Assembly: GCA_027043985.1 (NCBI GenBank)
Contig: JALUDQ010000002.1
Location: 1-6,730, forward strand
DNA length: 6,730 bases
Source: Desulfurococcales archaeon
Lineage (GTDB): Archaea > Thermoproteota > Thermoprotei_A > Sulfolobales > WANQ01
Direction: 5' to 3'
In this document: positions 1 through 5,291 of the stretch, piece after piece
How positions within the stretch are numbered: position 1 is the stretch's first letter
How the letters are laid out: each line of letters begins with the position of its first letter
Position numbers and translations under genes: made by a program
Notes under the pieces: model-generated
Database searches by the model: none
What the model was told of the DNA's origin: nothing
The model's input: the letters and a program-made list of their open reading frames with translations, nothing else

Positions 1-854
1 ATATTTCTCCAATACTCGTGTTTAAGCTCTGTCTTATAGGCAAAGGCGTCAACGGGCCCGTATACTAGGGGTATGTTTTCTTGCTTAATCTTCTCGAAGG
101 CTTTACGCGTGTGTAGGTCTGCTCCGTGTTCAATAGTTGCTTTGAACCCGAATTCCTTCTTTAACATAAATAATCCTATGATATCGTCTTGTTTATGAAC
201 GTGTACCCTTAGTACTTCTTCACCACGGAGAACTGGGAAGAGTAGCTTAATCTCGGGTTCTACTTCCTCAAGAGCTTTCTTGCCTTCTTCAACTAGTTTT
301 AACATGTCTCTCGTCTTCATTAACCATTTACGTAGGAGACCTACTGCACCCATGCGTGTATAGGGTCTTGCACCCTTCCATTCAATAGTGCTCCTAGGAT
401 TATATCCCAGTGCTGCTTTTACTCCAGCATATTTGATGAAGGCTTCCTCAACGTCTTCGGCATAGTTTCTTATAACTACAGCTCTCCCGCCAATAATATT
501 CCCACTACCGGGAAGCACACATGAGTAGAGTACTCCATGTTCTATTGACTCTTTGAAACTCTTATCATCCATATAGACGCTGTATAATGCATCAACATAT
601 GTTAGAATAGAGTCTAGTTTCTCGTTAGCCTCGTCCTCTACTGGTGGTTCCCCTGCACGCCTCATCCCTATATGGCTGTGAGCATCTATGAATGCAGGTG
701 TAGCGGTGTGGGCTTCTCCTAATAGCTCGGCGTTACGTGGCTTTCTCTTATAAATTCCTTTAATGATATTGTCTTCCCATACGATATACACGTTCTTTAA
801 TGGGGGCTCAGGGTTCCCGGTATAGAGGTTTTCTACTCTAACTGCTTTAGCCAC
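1..854 (-). CDS. COG1228-like metal-dependent amidohydrolase, N-terminal 284 codons (runs off window)
   Basis: Translating the minus strand from base 854 gives 284 codons without a stop, leaving the window at base 1. Visible signs of the amidohydrolase superfamily (imidazolonepropionase-like, COG1228) are a short N-terminal beta-rich part, then the first metal-binding motif 'PAFIDAHSHIG' (His59, His61), a family-typical stretch 'LPGSGNIIGGRAVVI' near 114-128, 'TRMGAVGLLRKW' near 166-177, a second His pair 'RVHVHKQDDI' (His218, His220) and 'TIEHGAD' (His243). The last strand with the catalytic Asp lies beyond the edge. The family hydrolyses cyclic amides, dipeptides or related C-N bonds; the substrate cannot be told here. 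There is no signal peptide, so it is cytosolic. GTG at 854 is chosen because AGGTG (863-867) sits 8 nt upstream; an in-frame GTG at 863 and a stop just upstream limit alternatives. It follows pantoate kinase by 73 nt on the same strand and may be co-transcribed. Confidence 0.88.
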   Translation of the reverse strand, partial: MAKAVRVENLYTGNPEPPLKNVYIVWEDNIIKGIYKRKPRNAELLGEAHTATPAFIDAHSHIGMRRAGEPPVEDEANEKLDSILTYVDALYSVYMDDKSFKESIEHGVLYSCVLPGSGNIIGGRAVVIRNYAEDVEEAFIKYAGVKAALGYNPRSTIEWKGARPYTRMGAVGLLRKWLMKTRDMLKLVEEGKKALEEVEPEIKLLFPVLRGEEVLRVHVHKQDDIIGLFMLKKEFGFKATIEHGADLHTRKAFEKIKQENIPLVYGPVDAFAYKTELKHEYWRN

Positions 855-927
855 GGAGAACACACCTGCCTCTTTTCTTGGAGAATACTAGTCTATGCGG
901 TAATAAAACTAGTTTACTATAATCTAT
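855..927 (-). promoter_or_regulatory. Gap between pantoate kinase and amidohydrolase: RBS and possible internal promoter
   Basis: Read on the minus strand, this 73-nt gap holds an A/T-rich TATA-like box TTTTATTA (901-908). It is about 47 nt before the GTG start and would place transcription start roughly 20 nt upstream of the coding region. The Shine-Dalgarno site AGGTG (863-867) has an 8-nt spacer to GTG 854. The amidohydrolase could therefore be transcribed both by read-through from coaBC-pantoate kinase and from its own promoter. The RBS is firm; the TATA assignment is by eye only. Confidence 0.45.
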
Positions 928-1815
928 CTATGTACGCGCTAAGACTATTCCTCCGGGAGATGGTTTATGCTTTATTGGTGGACTTGCCGAATATTTCTTG
1001 AGGTTTAAGAATATGTTATCATCTATACTTTTCTCGTGGATTATCACTAGTGTTTTCTTCTTATAGTAGTAGCCGATTATATTGCCTTTCCTTAGCTCAG
1101 GTAACAGTATATCGTCTACACGGCTTAGTATCTCAACGGGTATCCATTTTATCTTTTTTGTGAATTCTAAGGCTAAGCTTGCGAAGTTTTCTATTGTAGG
1201 ATTATCTAAGAGTTTTGAGAGGAGATTATCAGAGTACTTGTTTATCTCATCTCCAAGCGTTGTGAGTATTTGTGGTGTTTGGAGTCCATCTATTCTTAGT
1301 GGAAGAGTTGTAATTCTTAGAGACTCTCTTAACGGTACTGTTAATACTCTACCAGTTCCAGGTGCTCCCGGCTTTGTTCTTATCTCAAGGTATCCGGCTT
1401 GTAGTATAGATATAACGTCTCCTAGCCCTGTTAGGCATTCTACTTCAGCTTTATGGGCTTTTTCTCCTACTTCAAGGTAGTCATAGTATCCCTTCTCCAC
1501 TAGCTGTACAGCTATGGCAGCTATTATTGATAGGATTGCACTTGAAGCGTATCCTGCTCCAAGAGGAGTTGGCGAATATATTGTTATTTTAAGAGGCTTG
1601 TTGTGTGCTCCTAGTATTTTCTTCACGGGGCATATGTCTACTTTTACGCCATTGTATGTTATAATTGTTTTAGGAGCCTCCTCTACTAGTGCTTGAACGC
1701 CAGGTTCTACTACTAGTCCTGCTCCAGTGCTCCCTGTTTTCATTATTGTTTTAGCTTTATGTATTCTCCAGAACCCGGTTAGATGTGATGGTAGTTGTAA
1801 GCGATATCTAATCAT
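928..1815 (-). CDS. Pantoate kinase (archaeal PoK, GHMP kinase family)
   Basis: Pantoate kinase phosphorylates pantoate with ATP to 4-phosphopantoate. This is the archaeal replacement for the bacterial order of steps, in which pantothenate is made first and then phosphorylated. The 295-residue length fits the family. Visible motifs are the GHMP glycine/serine ATP loop 'PTPLGAGYASSA' (about 82-93), the PoK signature 'AHKAEVECLTGLGDV' (120-134), and a C-terminal glycine motif 'KPSPGGIVLA' (284-293). No signal peptide or membrane segment is seen, so it is cytosolic. The ATG start lies 3 nt after the coaBC stop, with GAGGA (1824-1828) as RBS inside the coaBC end, so the two genes are almost certainly co-transcribed and probably translationally coupled. 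The product of this step feeds phosphopantothenate synthetase, which is not encoded in the window. Other GHMP kinases (mevalonate, homoserine) are less likely given the GLGDV motif and the coaBC neighbour. Confidence 0.93.
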   Translation of the reverse strand: MIRYRLQLPSHLTGFWRIHKAKTIMKTGSTGAGLVVEPGVQALVEEAPKTIITYNGVKVDICPVKKILGAHNKPLKITIYSPTPLGAGYASSAILSIIAAIAVQLVEKGYYDYLEVGEKAHKAEVECLTGLGDVISILQAGYLEIRTKPGAPGTGRVLTVPLRESLRITTLPLRIDGLQTPQILTTLGDEINKYSDNLLSKLLDNPTIENFASLALEFTKKIKWIPVEILSRVDDILLPELRKGNIIGYYYKKKTLVIIHEKSIDDNIFLNLKKYSASPPIKHKPSPGGIVLART

Positions 1816-1818
1816 ACA

Positions 1819-3060
1819 CTACTTCCTCGTCAACTCTATCGCTTTATCCAATATTATCCTAGCTATTCCCTCCTTAGTCTTCTTGGGCACATGTTCTACT
1901 CTATTACGTGTTATAATGTATACCTCATTATATTTTGACTCAAACCCTATGTCTCTTCTAGAAACATTGTTAGCAATAATCATGTCTATGCCGTATTTCT
2001 CCATTTTCCTCTTAGCTCTTTCAACTAGCTCTCTATCATCTTTCACCGTCTCAGCTGAAAAACCTATTATTATTGTTGAAGGCTTCTTGCTCTTAGCGGT
2101 GAGAGCTACATCTCTTATAATCTTGGGAGTTGGTTCTAATTCAACTACAAGTCTGTTCGTGGAGTCTATTTTCTCCGAGCTCGTCTTCTTGAACCTATAG
2201 TCTGCTGGAGCAGCTGCCAATACTATTATATCGTATTCGCCTTGCTCGACCTCCCTTAGAACAGCTTTCCTCATCTCTTCGGTGGATTCTACACTAGTTT
2301 TCTCTATCCATTGTGGTGGTTCAACACTACATAATGGGCCATGTATTAATTTGACTCTAGCTCCACGGTAAAAGGCTTCTCTTGCCACTGCTACTCCCAT
2401 TCTACCAGAACTAGGATTTGATATGAAGCGCACTGGGTCAAGATATTCTCTTGTTGGTCCTGCTGTTACGAGTATTCTTACTCCGCGTAAGTCTTCGCCG
2501 CGTAGGACTAGGGCTTCGGTTTTCAACGCTATTTCTTCTATTGGAGGTATCTTCGCTTTATCTTCCTCTATCCATGGCTCTAGTACATAGTATCCTAACT
2601 GTTTAAGCCTATCAATATTCTCCTTTACTATCCGTGAATAATACATGTTGAGATGCATTACTGGTACTACTAGTACGGGCTTACCCATACCGTGGAAGCT
2701 TAGAGCCGTTAGTGTTACCGGGGTATCAGCTACGCCATAGGCTAGCTTGGCAATAGTATTAGCTGTTGCTGGCGCTATAACCATTCCATCATATTCTCGT
2801 GCAAGCGAGATATGCTCTACTCCTCCACCTACATCAACTACTGGTTCTAGACCAGTAGCCCACTCAAAAAGTAGGGGCGAGATAAAACGAGAAGCATCAT
2901 GAGACATTACAACGCGCACACGTGCACATCTACGCATAAGCTTGCGGGCTAGATCAATACTACGATATAATGCTATACTGCTTGTAACACCCAGGACGAT
3001 CTTATGTCCCTCTAAAACACGGGTTTCCTCACAAAGTATATCTTCTGAGGGGTGTACCAC
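1819..3060 (-). CDS. coaBC: Bifunctional CoaBC: phosphopantothenate-cysteine ligase / phosphopantothenoylcysteine decarboxylase
   Basis: This fusion makes 4'-phosphopantetheine. The CoaB part joins cysteine to phosphopantothenate using CTP; the FMN-dependent CoaC part decarboxylates the product. The length of 413 residues is normal. CoaC comes first (about 17-180): nucleotide-binding start 'KIVLGVTSSIALYRS', catalytic 'VEHISLA' (His83), FMN motif 'APATANTIAKLA' (96-107), and 'VPVMHLNMY' (132-140), where bacterial enzymes have PAMN. CoaB follows (about 194-413): 'LVTAGPTREYLDPVR', then 'SNPSSGRMG' with Asn215, the residue position that stabilises the acyl-cytidylate, then 'AAAPADYR', 'EKI' (Lys297), 'GFSAET' and 'IIANNVS'. 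GTG at 3060 is the first possible start, since an in-frame TGA sits 12 nt upstream. The N-terminal 'HPSEDIL...LEG' stretch looks like other archaeal CoaBC starts. GAGG (3071-3074) is a weak RBS with a 10-nt spacer. It is first in a minus-strand operon with pantoate kinase. Confidence 0.95.
   Translation of the reverse strand: MVHPSEDILCEETRVLEGHKIVLGVTSSIALYRSIDLARKLMRRCARVRVVMSHDASRFISPLLFEWATGLEPVVDVGGGVEHISLAREYDGMVIAPATANTIAKLAYGVADTPVTLTALSFHGMGKPVLVVPVMHLNMYYSRIVKENIDRLKQLGYYVLEPWIEEDKAKIPPIEEIALKTEALVLRGEDLRGVRILVTAGPTREYLDPVRFISNPSSGRMGVAVAREAFYRGARVKLIHGPLCSVEPPQWIEKTSVESTEEMRKAVLREVEQGEYDIIVLAAAPADYRFKKTSSEKIDSTNRLVVELEPTPKIIRDVALTAKSKKPSTIIIGFSAETVKDDRELVERAKRKMEKYGIDMIIANNVSRRDIGFESKYNEVYIITRNRVEHVPKKTKEGIARIILDKAIELTRK
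1824..1828 (-). promoter_or_regulatory. Ribosome binding site of pantoate kinase inside the coaBC 3' end
   Basis: On the minus strand GAGGA precedes the pantoate kinase ATG by 8 nt and lies within the last codons of coaBC. This supports the ATG at 1815 as start and points to coupled translation of the two CoA genes. Confidence 0.7.
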
Positions 3061-3070
3061 TATTTTCGCG

Positions 3071-3130
3071 CCTCATAAACTCCCTGGATCTCAGCCAAGC
3101 AAGACTAAGGCGTAGATGAGAAAATAAATC
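3071..3130 (-). promoter_or_regulatory. Probable promoter and leader of the coaBC operon
   Basis: On the minus strand the A/T box TTTATTTT (3121-3128) stands out from GC-richer flanks about 60 nt upstream of the GTG. With the usual archaeal distance of about 25 nt from TATA box to start site, transcription would begin near 3098, giving a leader of roughly 40 nt that contains the GAGG site (3071-3074). The assignment is by pattern and position only. Confidence 0.4.
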
Positions 3131-3152
3131 CTACCCAGACCCTAGCAGTGGG

Positions 3153-3259
3153 AATGTATTGGAGAGATCCTAAACAGATAACGTGTTTAGCCGCGGCACT
3201 CCTTCATTACCCTTATTGGTTCAGCATATAGCCCGACAGTCATCTCTCTCCAATATATT
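3153..3259 (+). other. Candidate structured RNA or terminal-inverted-repeat element
   Basis: Bases 3153-3166 (AATGTATTGGAGAG) are complementary to 3246-3259 (CTCTCCAATATATT) over 14 bp. The only irregular pair, 3156/3256, is a G-U wobble in plus-strand RNA but an A-C mismatch in minus-strand RNA, which favours a plus-strand transcript. Inside, 3170-3176 (CTAAACA) and 3184-3190 (TGTTTAG) form a perfect 7-bp hairpin with a 7-nt loop, followed by a GC-rich palindrome GCCGCGGC (3190-3197). The remaining interior has no strong helix that I could find. The region lies between two divergent genes and encodes no convincing protein. It matches no tRNA, RNase P or SRP RNA that I recognise. Alternatives are a small inverted-repeat element (no clear target duplication) or a regulatory palindrome shared by the divergent promoters. 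Confidence 0.4.
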
Positions 3260-3300
3260 GTTTTATTATAATTTGCCTTTAACTTTGTCCTCCTATCATA

Positions 3301-3380
3301 CGGTTAACTCTTTATACTCGTCTATTAAGACATTTAACTAGGCCTGATTTAGTATAGTATTGTTGTAGGGTGTCGGATTG
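3301..3380 (+). promoter_or_regulatory. Promoter region and RBS of the Ard1-like acetyltransferase gene
   Basis: TTTATA (3311-3316) is a good archaeal TATA box, giving a predicted start near 3340 and a leader of about 40 nt. A second A/T box around 3349-3360 (TTAGTATAGTAT) would give a nearly leaderless transcript. GGGTG (3368-3372) is the ribosome binding site: 5 nt before TTG 3378 and 8 nt before the adjacent TTG 3381. The presence of an RBS favours the upstream TATA box. Confidence 0.45.
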
Positions 3381-3857
3381 TTGTCTGAGAAATTGATAGT
3401 AAGAGAAGCGAGGCTCGAAGACCTTGATGAAGTGATATCAATAAATATGGAGGCACTCCCCGAACACTATCCGAGAGGGTTCTGGGAGGAGCATTTACGT
3501 AAATGGAACAAGTCCTTTCTAGTAGCAGAACTAGATGGTAAGATCGTAGGCTATGTTATGTGCCGTATTGAATGGGGATGGGGGTTTACTAAGAACAAGT
3601 TATTGAAAAAGGGTCACGTCATAAGCATTGCCGTTAGATCTAATTACCGTCGTAGAGGTATAGGGGAGAAGCTCATGGTACATGCCATGAAGGCTTTGAG
3701 GGAGCACTATGGTGCCGAGGAGATATATTTGGAGGTACGCGTAAGTAATACTCCGGCTATAAACTTGTACAAGAAGCTGGGGTTCAAGATAGTTAAGACT
3801 ATTGCAAACTATTATTTGGATGGAGAAGACGCTTATGTTATGGCACGCGAACTCTGA
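3378..3857 (+). CDS. ard1: Archaeal Ard1/RimI-type protein N-terminal acetyltransferase (GNAT family)
   Basis: The protein transfers acetyl from acetyl-CoA to the N-terminal alpha-amino group of proteins; archaeal Ard1 homologues have broad NatA/NatE-like specificity. The 159 residues form one GNAT domain. 'ALPEHYPRGFWEEHL' (26-40) contains the substrate-loop glutamate (Glu29). 'KKGHVISIAV' (77-86) contains His80, matching the region with the water-binding His of Sulfolobus Ard1. The acetyl-CoA pyrophosphate loop is 'RRRGIGEKLM' (91-100), and 'EEIYLEVRVSNTPAINLYKK' (114-133) and 'YYLDGEDAYVMAR' (145-157) are nearly diagnostic of crenarchaeal Ard1. The start is one of two adjacent TTG codons (3378 or 3381); an in-frame TAG at 3366 rules out anything longer. 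RBS spacing slightly favours 3381, which would remove one residue. The gene is monocistronic and divergent from coaBC. The family identity is firm; cellular targets are not visible. Confidence 0.93.
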   Translation: MLSEKLIVREARLEDLDEVISINMEALPEHYPRGFWEEHLRKWNKSFLVAELDGKIVGYVMCRIEWGWGFTKNKLLKKGHVISIAVRSNYRRRGIGEKLMVHAMKALREHYGAEEIYLEVRVSNTPAINLYKKLGFKIVKTIANYYLDGEDAYVMAREL

Positions 3858-3858
3858 G

Positions 3859-3874
3859 AGTATCTTAAAATACT
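3859..3874 (+). terminator. Imperfect palindrome just after the Ard1 stop, possible 3'-end hairpin
   Basis: AGTAT (3859-3863) and ATACT (3870-3874) are inverted repeats with a 6-nt A/T loop, and the whole 16-bp block reads nearly the same on both strands. It begins 2 nt after the stop codon, so a role in transcript 3'-end formation is plausible. There is no long T tract after it and the stem is weak, so this is tentative. Confidence 0.25.
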
Positions 3875-3941
3875 TATTGCCTAGTAATACCATTATGAAG
3901 TCTATGTGAGAATGCTTATCTCTCTCTACTAATAGTTTATT

Positions 3942-4033
3942 GGCAATTAGTTATATAAACCAGTACTACAATGTAGAATTCAATGTAGTGGGGTAGAATA
4001 TCAAGCCCCGCCATAAGCCTAGGCTGTTGAGCT
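3942..4033 (+). promoter_or_regulatory. Promoter and operator-like repeats upstream of the GH130 gene
   Basis: TTATATAAA (3951-3959) is the strongest TATA box in the window; the start site is expected near 3981. The 11-bp palindrome CTACAATGTAG (3966-3976) lies between box and start site, and its half CAATGTAG is repeated at 3981-3988, over the predicted start. This is a typical place for a repressor to block transcription. In the leader, GGGG (3990-3993) can pair with CCCC (4006-4009), and the perfect 10-bp palindrome AGCCTAGGCT (4016-4025) ends 8 nt before the ATG. The RBS is weak (AGG at 4021-4023). Promoter likely; operator function inferred. Confidence 0.5.
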
Positions 4034-5140
4034 ATGTCTACGTGTAAGTTTGGCGGATTCTTTAAAAAAGCATTAGGTTTTAAAGAAGCCTATGAAAAAC
4101 GCGAGTTTAAGACCAAGGATATTGTTAAACGCTTGGGAGTAATATCACCTAACAGAGTCTACTTGAATAATTATCCTATAAGTAACCCTATAGCTGTCTT
4201 CAATGCCGCATTAGCTGTTCACGGCGAGAACGCTGTAATTTATGCTAGGATAATTGTGGGCTACTATATGTATGTGTCAGCTATTGTAACTATACCAGTA
4301 CCCTTAGAGGACATATATAGTGGTAGTGTCAGCATAAACTATTATGCTAGCCAACCATCCATCTACCCATCAACACGCTATGACTTATGGGGTACAGAGG
4401 ATCCAAGAGTCTATGAGATAGACGGTAAAATATACATGACCTTTACGGGTAGAACAGCTTACTACTTTAATCCCAGGATAAAAACAGAGCGAACATTACC
4501 AATAACTGCTGTTAGAGAAGGCAACTACCATATATGGAGAAAGATACACGCCTACGTCTTCCCCCTAGGTCTTCGAGAACACTTGATAAGCGATAAGGAT
4601 GCTTTCCTAGTAAAGCTAGGTGACGATGTGGTCTTATTCCATAGACCACATCTAGATGACGAGTGCTTCTACTTGACTGCAAGCTTTATCGACGGCAAGA
4701 GGGCTCTAGAGGAACATAATAAGGATAGGATTGAGGAGATCACGGTTCATGATACTGTTTGGATAACTGATAGTGCCAGTTTTGAAGTAAAGATAGGATG
4801 GGCAACACCGCCCATTTACCTCAAAGATAATGAGCTAATAGCTTTTGCTCACGGAGTTGACGCTGATATACAGGCATATAGGTTGTATGCTATGCAGCTA
4901 GAATATTCTAAGAGTGAGGGCTTTATTGTAAAGGCTGTAACACCCTCTTATATTATGGAGCCTAAACAGCTTCACGAAGTATTTGGTGATAGACCATATA
5001 CAGTATTCCCGTGTGGTTTGTGGAGGGTGAGCAAGGACAAGGCTCTCATAACCTATGGCGCAGGCGACTTTATGATAGGCATAGGGGAAATAGACGTCAA
5101 TGAACTATTGGGCGAACTAGATAAGGGGAGAATATACTAG
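4034..5140 (+). CDS. GH130-family beta-mannoside phosphorylase-like enzyme
   Basis: The fold is the GH130 five-bladed propeller, whose known members phosphorolyse or hydrolyse beta-mannosides, often releasing mannose-1-phosphate. The 368-residue protein shows an early 'FNAALAVHGENAVIYARI' stretch (56-73), the hallmark 'GTEDPRV' (120-126, Asp123 the likely catalytic acid), 'SDKDAFLV' (186-193) followed by 'LFHRPH' (201-206), 'GWATPPIYLKDNELIAFAHG' (255-274, His273), 'VFPCGLWRV' (324-332), and 'YGAGDFMIGIGEIDV' near the end. Lys188 and His273 sit where phosphorylases bind phosphate, so phosphorolysis is more likely than hydrolysis (inference). The exact linkage and acceptor cannot be read. No signal peptide is seen, so it is cytosolic. 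It is longer than many relatives: the first 40-45 residues are a Lys/Phe-rich extension, and residues 139-187 look unlike the usual family middle. Its own promoter and T-rich terminator separate it from the following glycosyltransferase, a likely functional partner. Confidence 0.85.
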   Translation: MSTCKFGGFFKKALGFKEAYEKREFKTKDIVKRLGVISPNRVYLNNYPISNPIAVFNAALAVHGENAVIYARIIVGYYMYVSAIVTIPVPLEDIYSGSVSINYYASQPSIYPSTRYDLWGTEDPRVYEIDGKIYMTFTGRTAYYFNPRIKTERTLPITAVREGNYHIWRKIHAYVFPLGLREHLISDKDAFLVKLGDDVVLFHRPHLDDECFYLTASFIDGKRALEEHNKDRIEEITVHDTVWITDSASFEVKIGWATPPIYLKDNELIAFAHGVDADIQAYRLYAMQLEYSKSEGFIVKAVTPSYIMEPKQLHEVFGDRPYTVFPCGLWRVSKDKALITYGAGDFMIGIGEIDVNELLGELDKGRIY

Positions 5141-5145
5141 TTAGT

Positions 5146-5196
5146 AAAAACATGTTTTTGTTCTCGTAGCATTTTTCTATTTTTCCTATTTTCCAC
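5146..5196 (+). terminator. T-rich terminator with small palindrome after the GH130 gene
   Basis: Six bases after the stop, AAAAACATGTTTTT (5146-5159) forms a perfect 14-bp palindrome ending in a T run. Further T tracts follow at about 5172-5176, 5180-5184 and 5189-5192. Archaeal RNA polymerase terminates at successive oligo-T stretches, so this fits a terminator, though some read-through to the downstream gene is possible. Confidence 0.6.
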
Positions 5197-5217
5197 CATA
5201 ATATTCTTTATCAGCTT

Positions 5218-5291
5218 CCATAATATTTTATCTAGTCCCATGTCCTAATACTATACTATTAGACGGGCAACTTTCATTGGAGGTGATTGTT
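5218..5291 (+). promoter_or_regulatory. Promoter, inverted repeat and strong RBS of the glycosyltransferase gene
   Basis: An A/T-rich TATA-like block at about 5222-5231 would start transcription near 5251-5255. The inverted repeat CTAATA (5245-5250) / TATTAG (5257-5262) with a 6-nt spacer overlaps that predicted start and could be an operator. GGAGGTGAT (5279-5287) is an almost perfect complement of the archaeal 16S rRNA 3' end, with 8 nt from the GGAGG core to the GTG at 5292. This decides the start: the upstream in-frame TTG at 5277 overlaps the RBS itself and is not credible. Confidence 0.6.

Noticed and set aside
1082..2200. Plus-strand open frames at 1082-1480, 1514-1696 and 1727-2200
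   Set aside because: They lie antisense to pantoate kinase and coaBC, whose motifs are unmistakable. Their translations are Ser/Ile/Leu-rich without domain signals, as expected of shadow frames.
3170..3190. 7-nt-loop hairpin as a tRNA anticodon arm
   Set aside because: The loop GATAACG lacks the U at position 33. The outer 14-bp stem is too long for an acceptor stem, and no D arm, T arm or CCA-type end is present.
3187..3203. 16S rRNA-like piece (AGCCGCGG, as in the 530 loop)
   Set aside because: Only eight bases containing the CCGCGG palindrome match; flanking bases do not fit any rRNA segment I recognise.
3153..3259. Minus-strand H/ACA guide RNA (ACA directly after the closing stem)
   Set aside because: The ACA triplet overlaps the stem end, the stem has an A-C mismatch on that strand, and no clear pseudouridylation pocket or kink-turn is visible.
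3153..3259. Insertion sequence or MITE bounded by 14-bp inverted repeats
   Set aside because: No flanking target duplication and no second copy in the window. It is kept only as an alternative to a structured RNA.
3600..3893. Minus-strand 97-codon frame
   Set aside because: It is antisense to the C-terminal half of the Ard1-like gene, shows no recognisable domain, and has no promoter or RBS of note.
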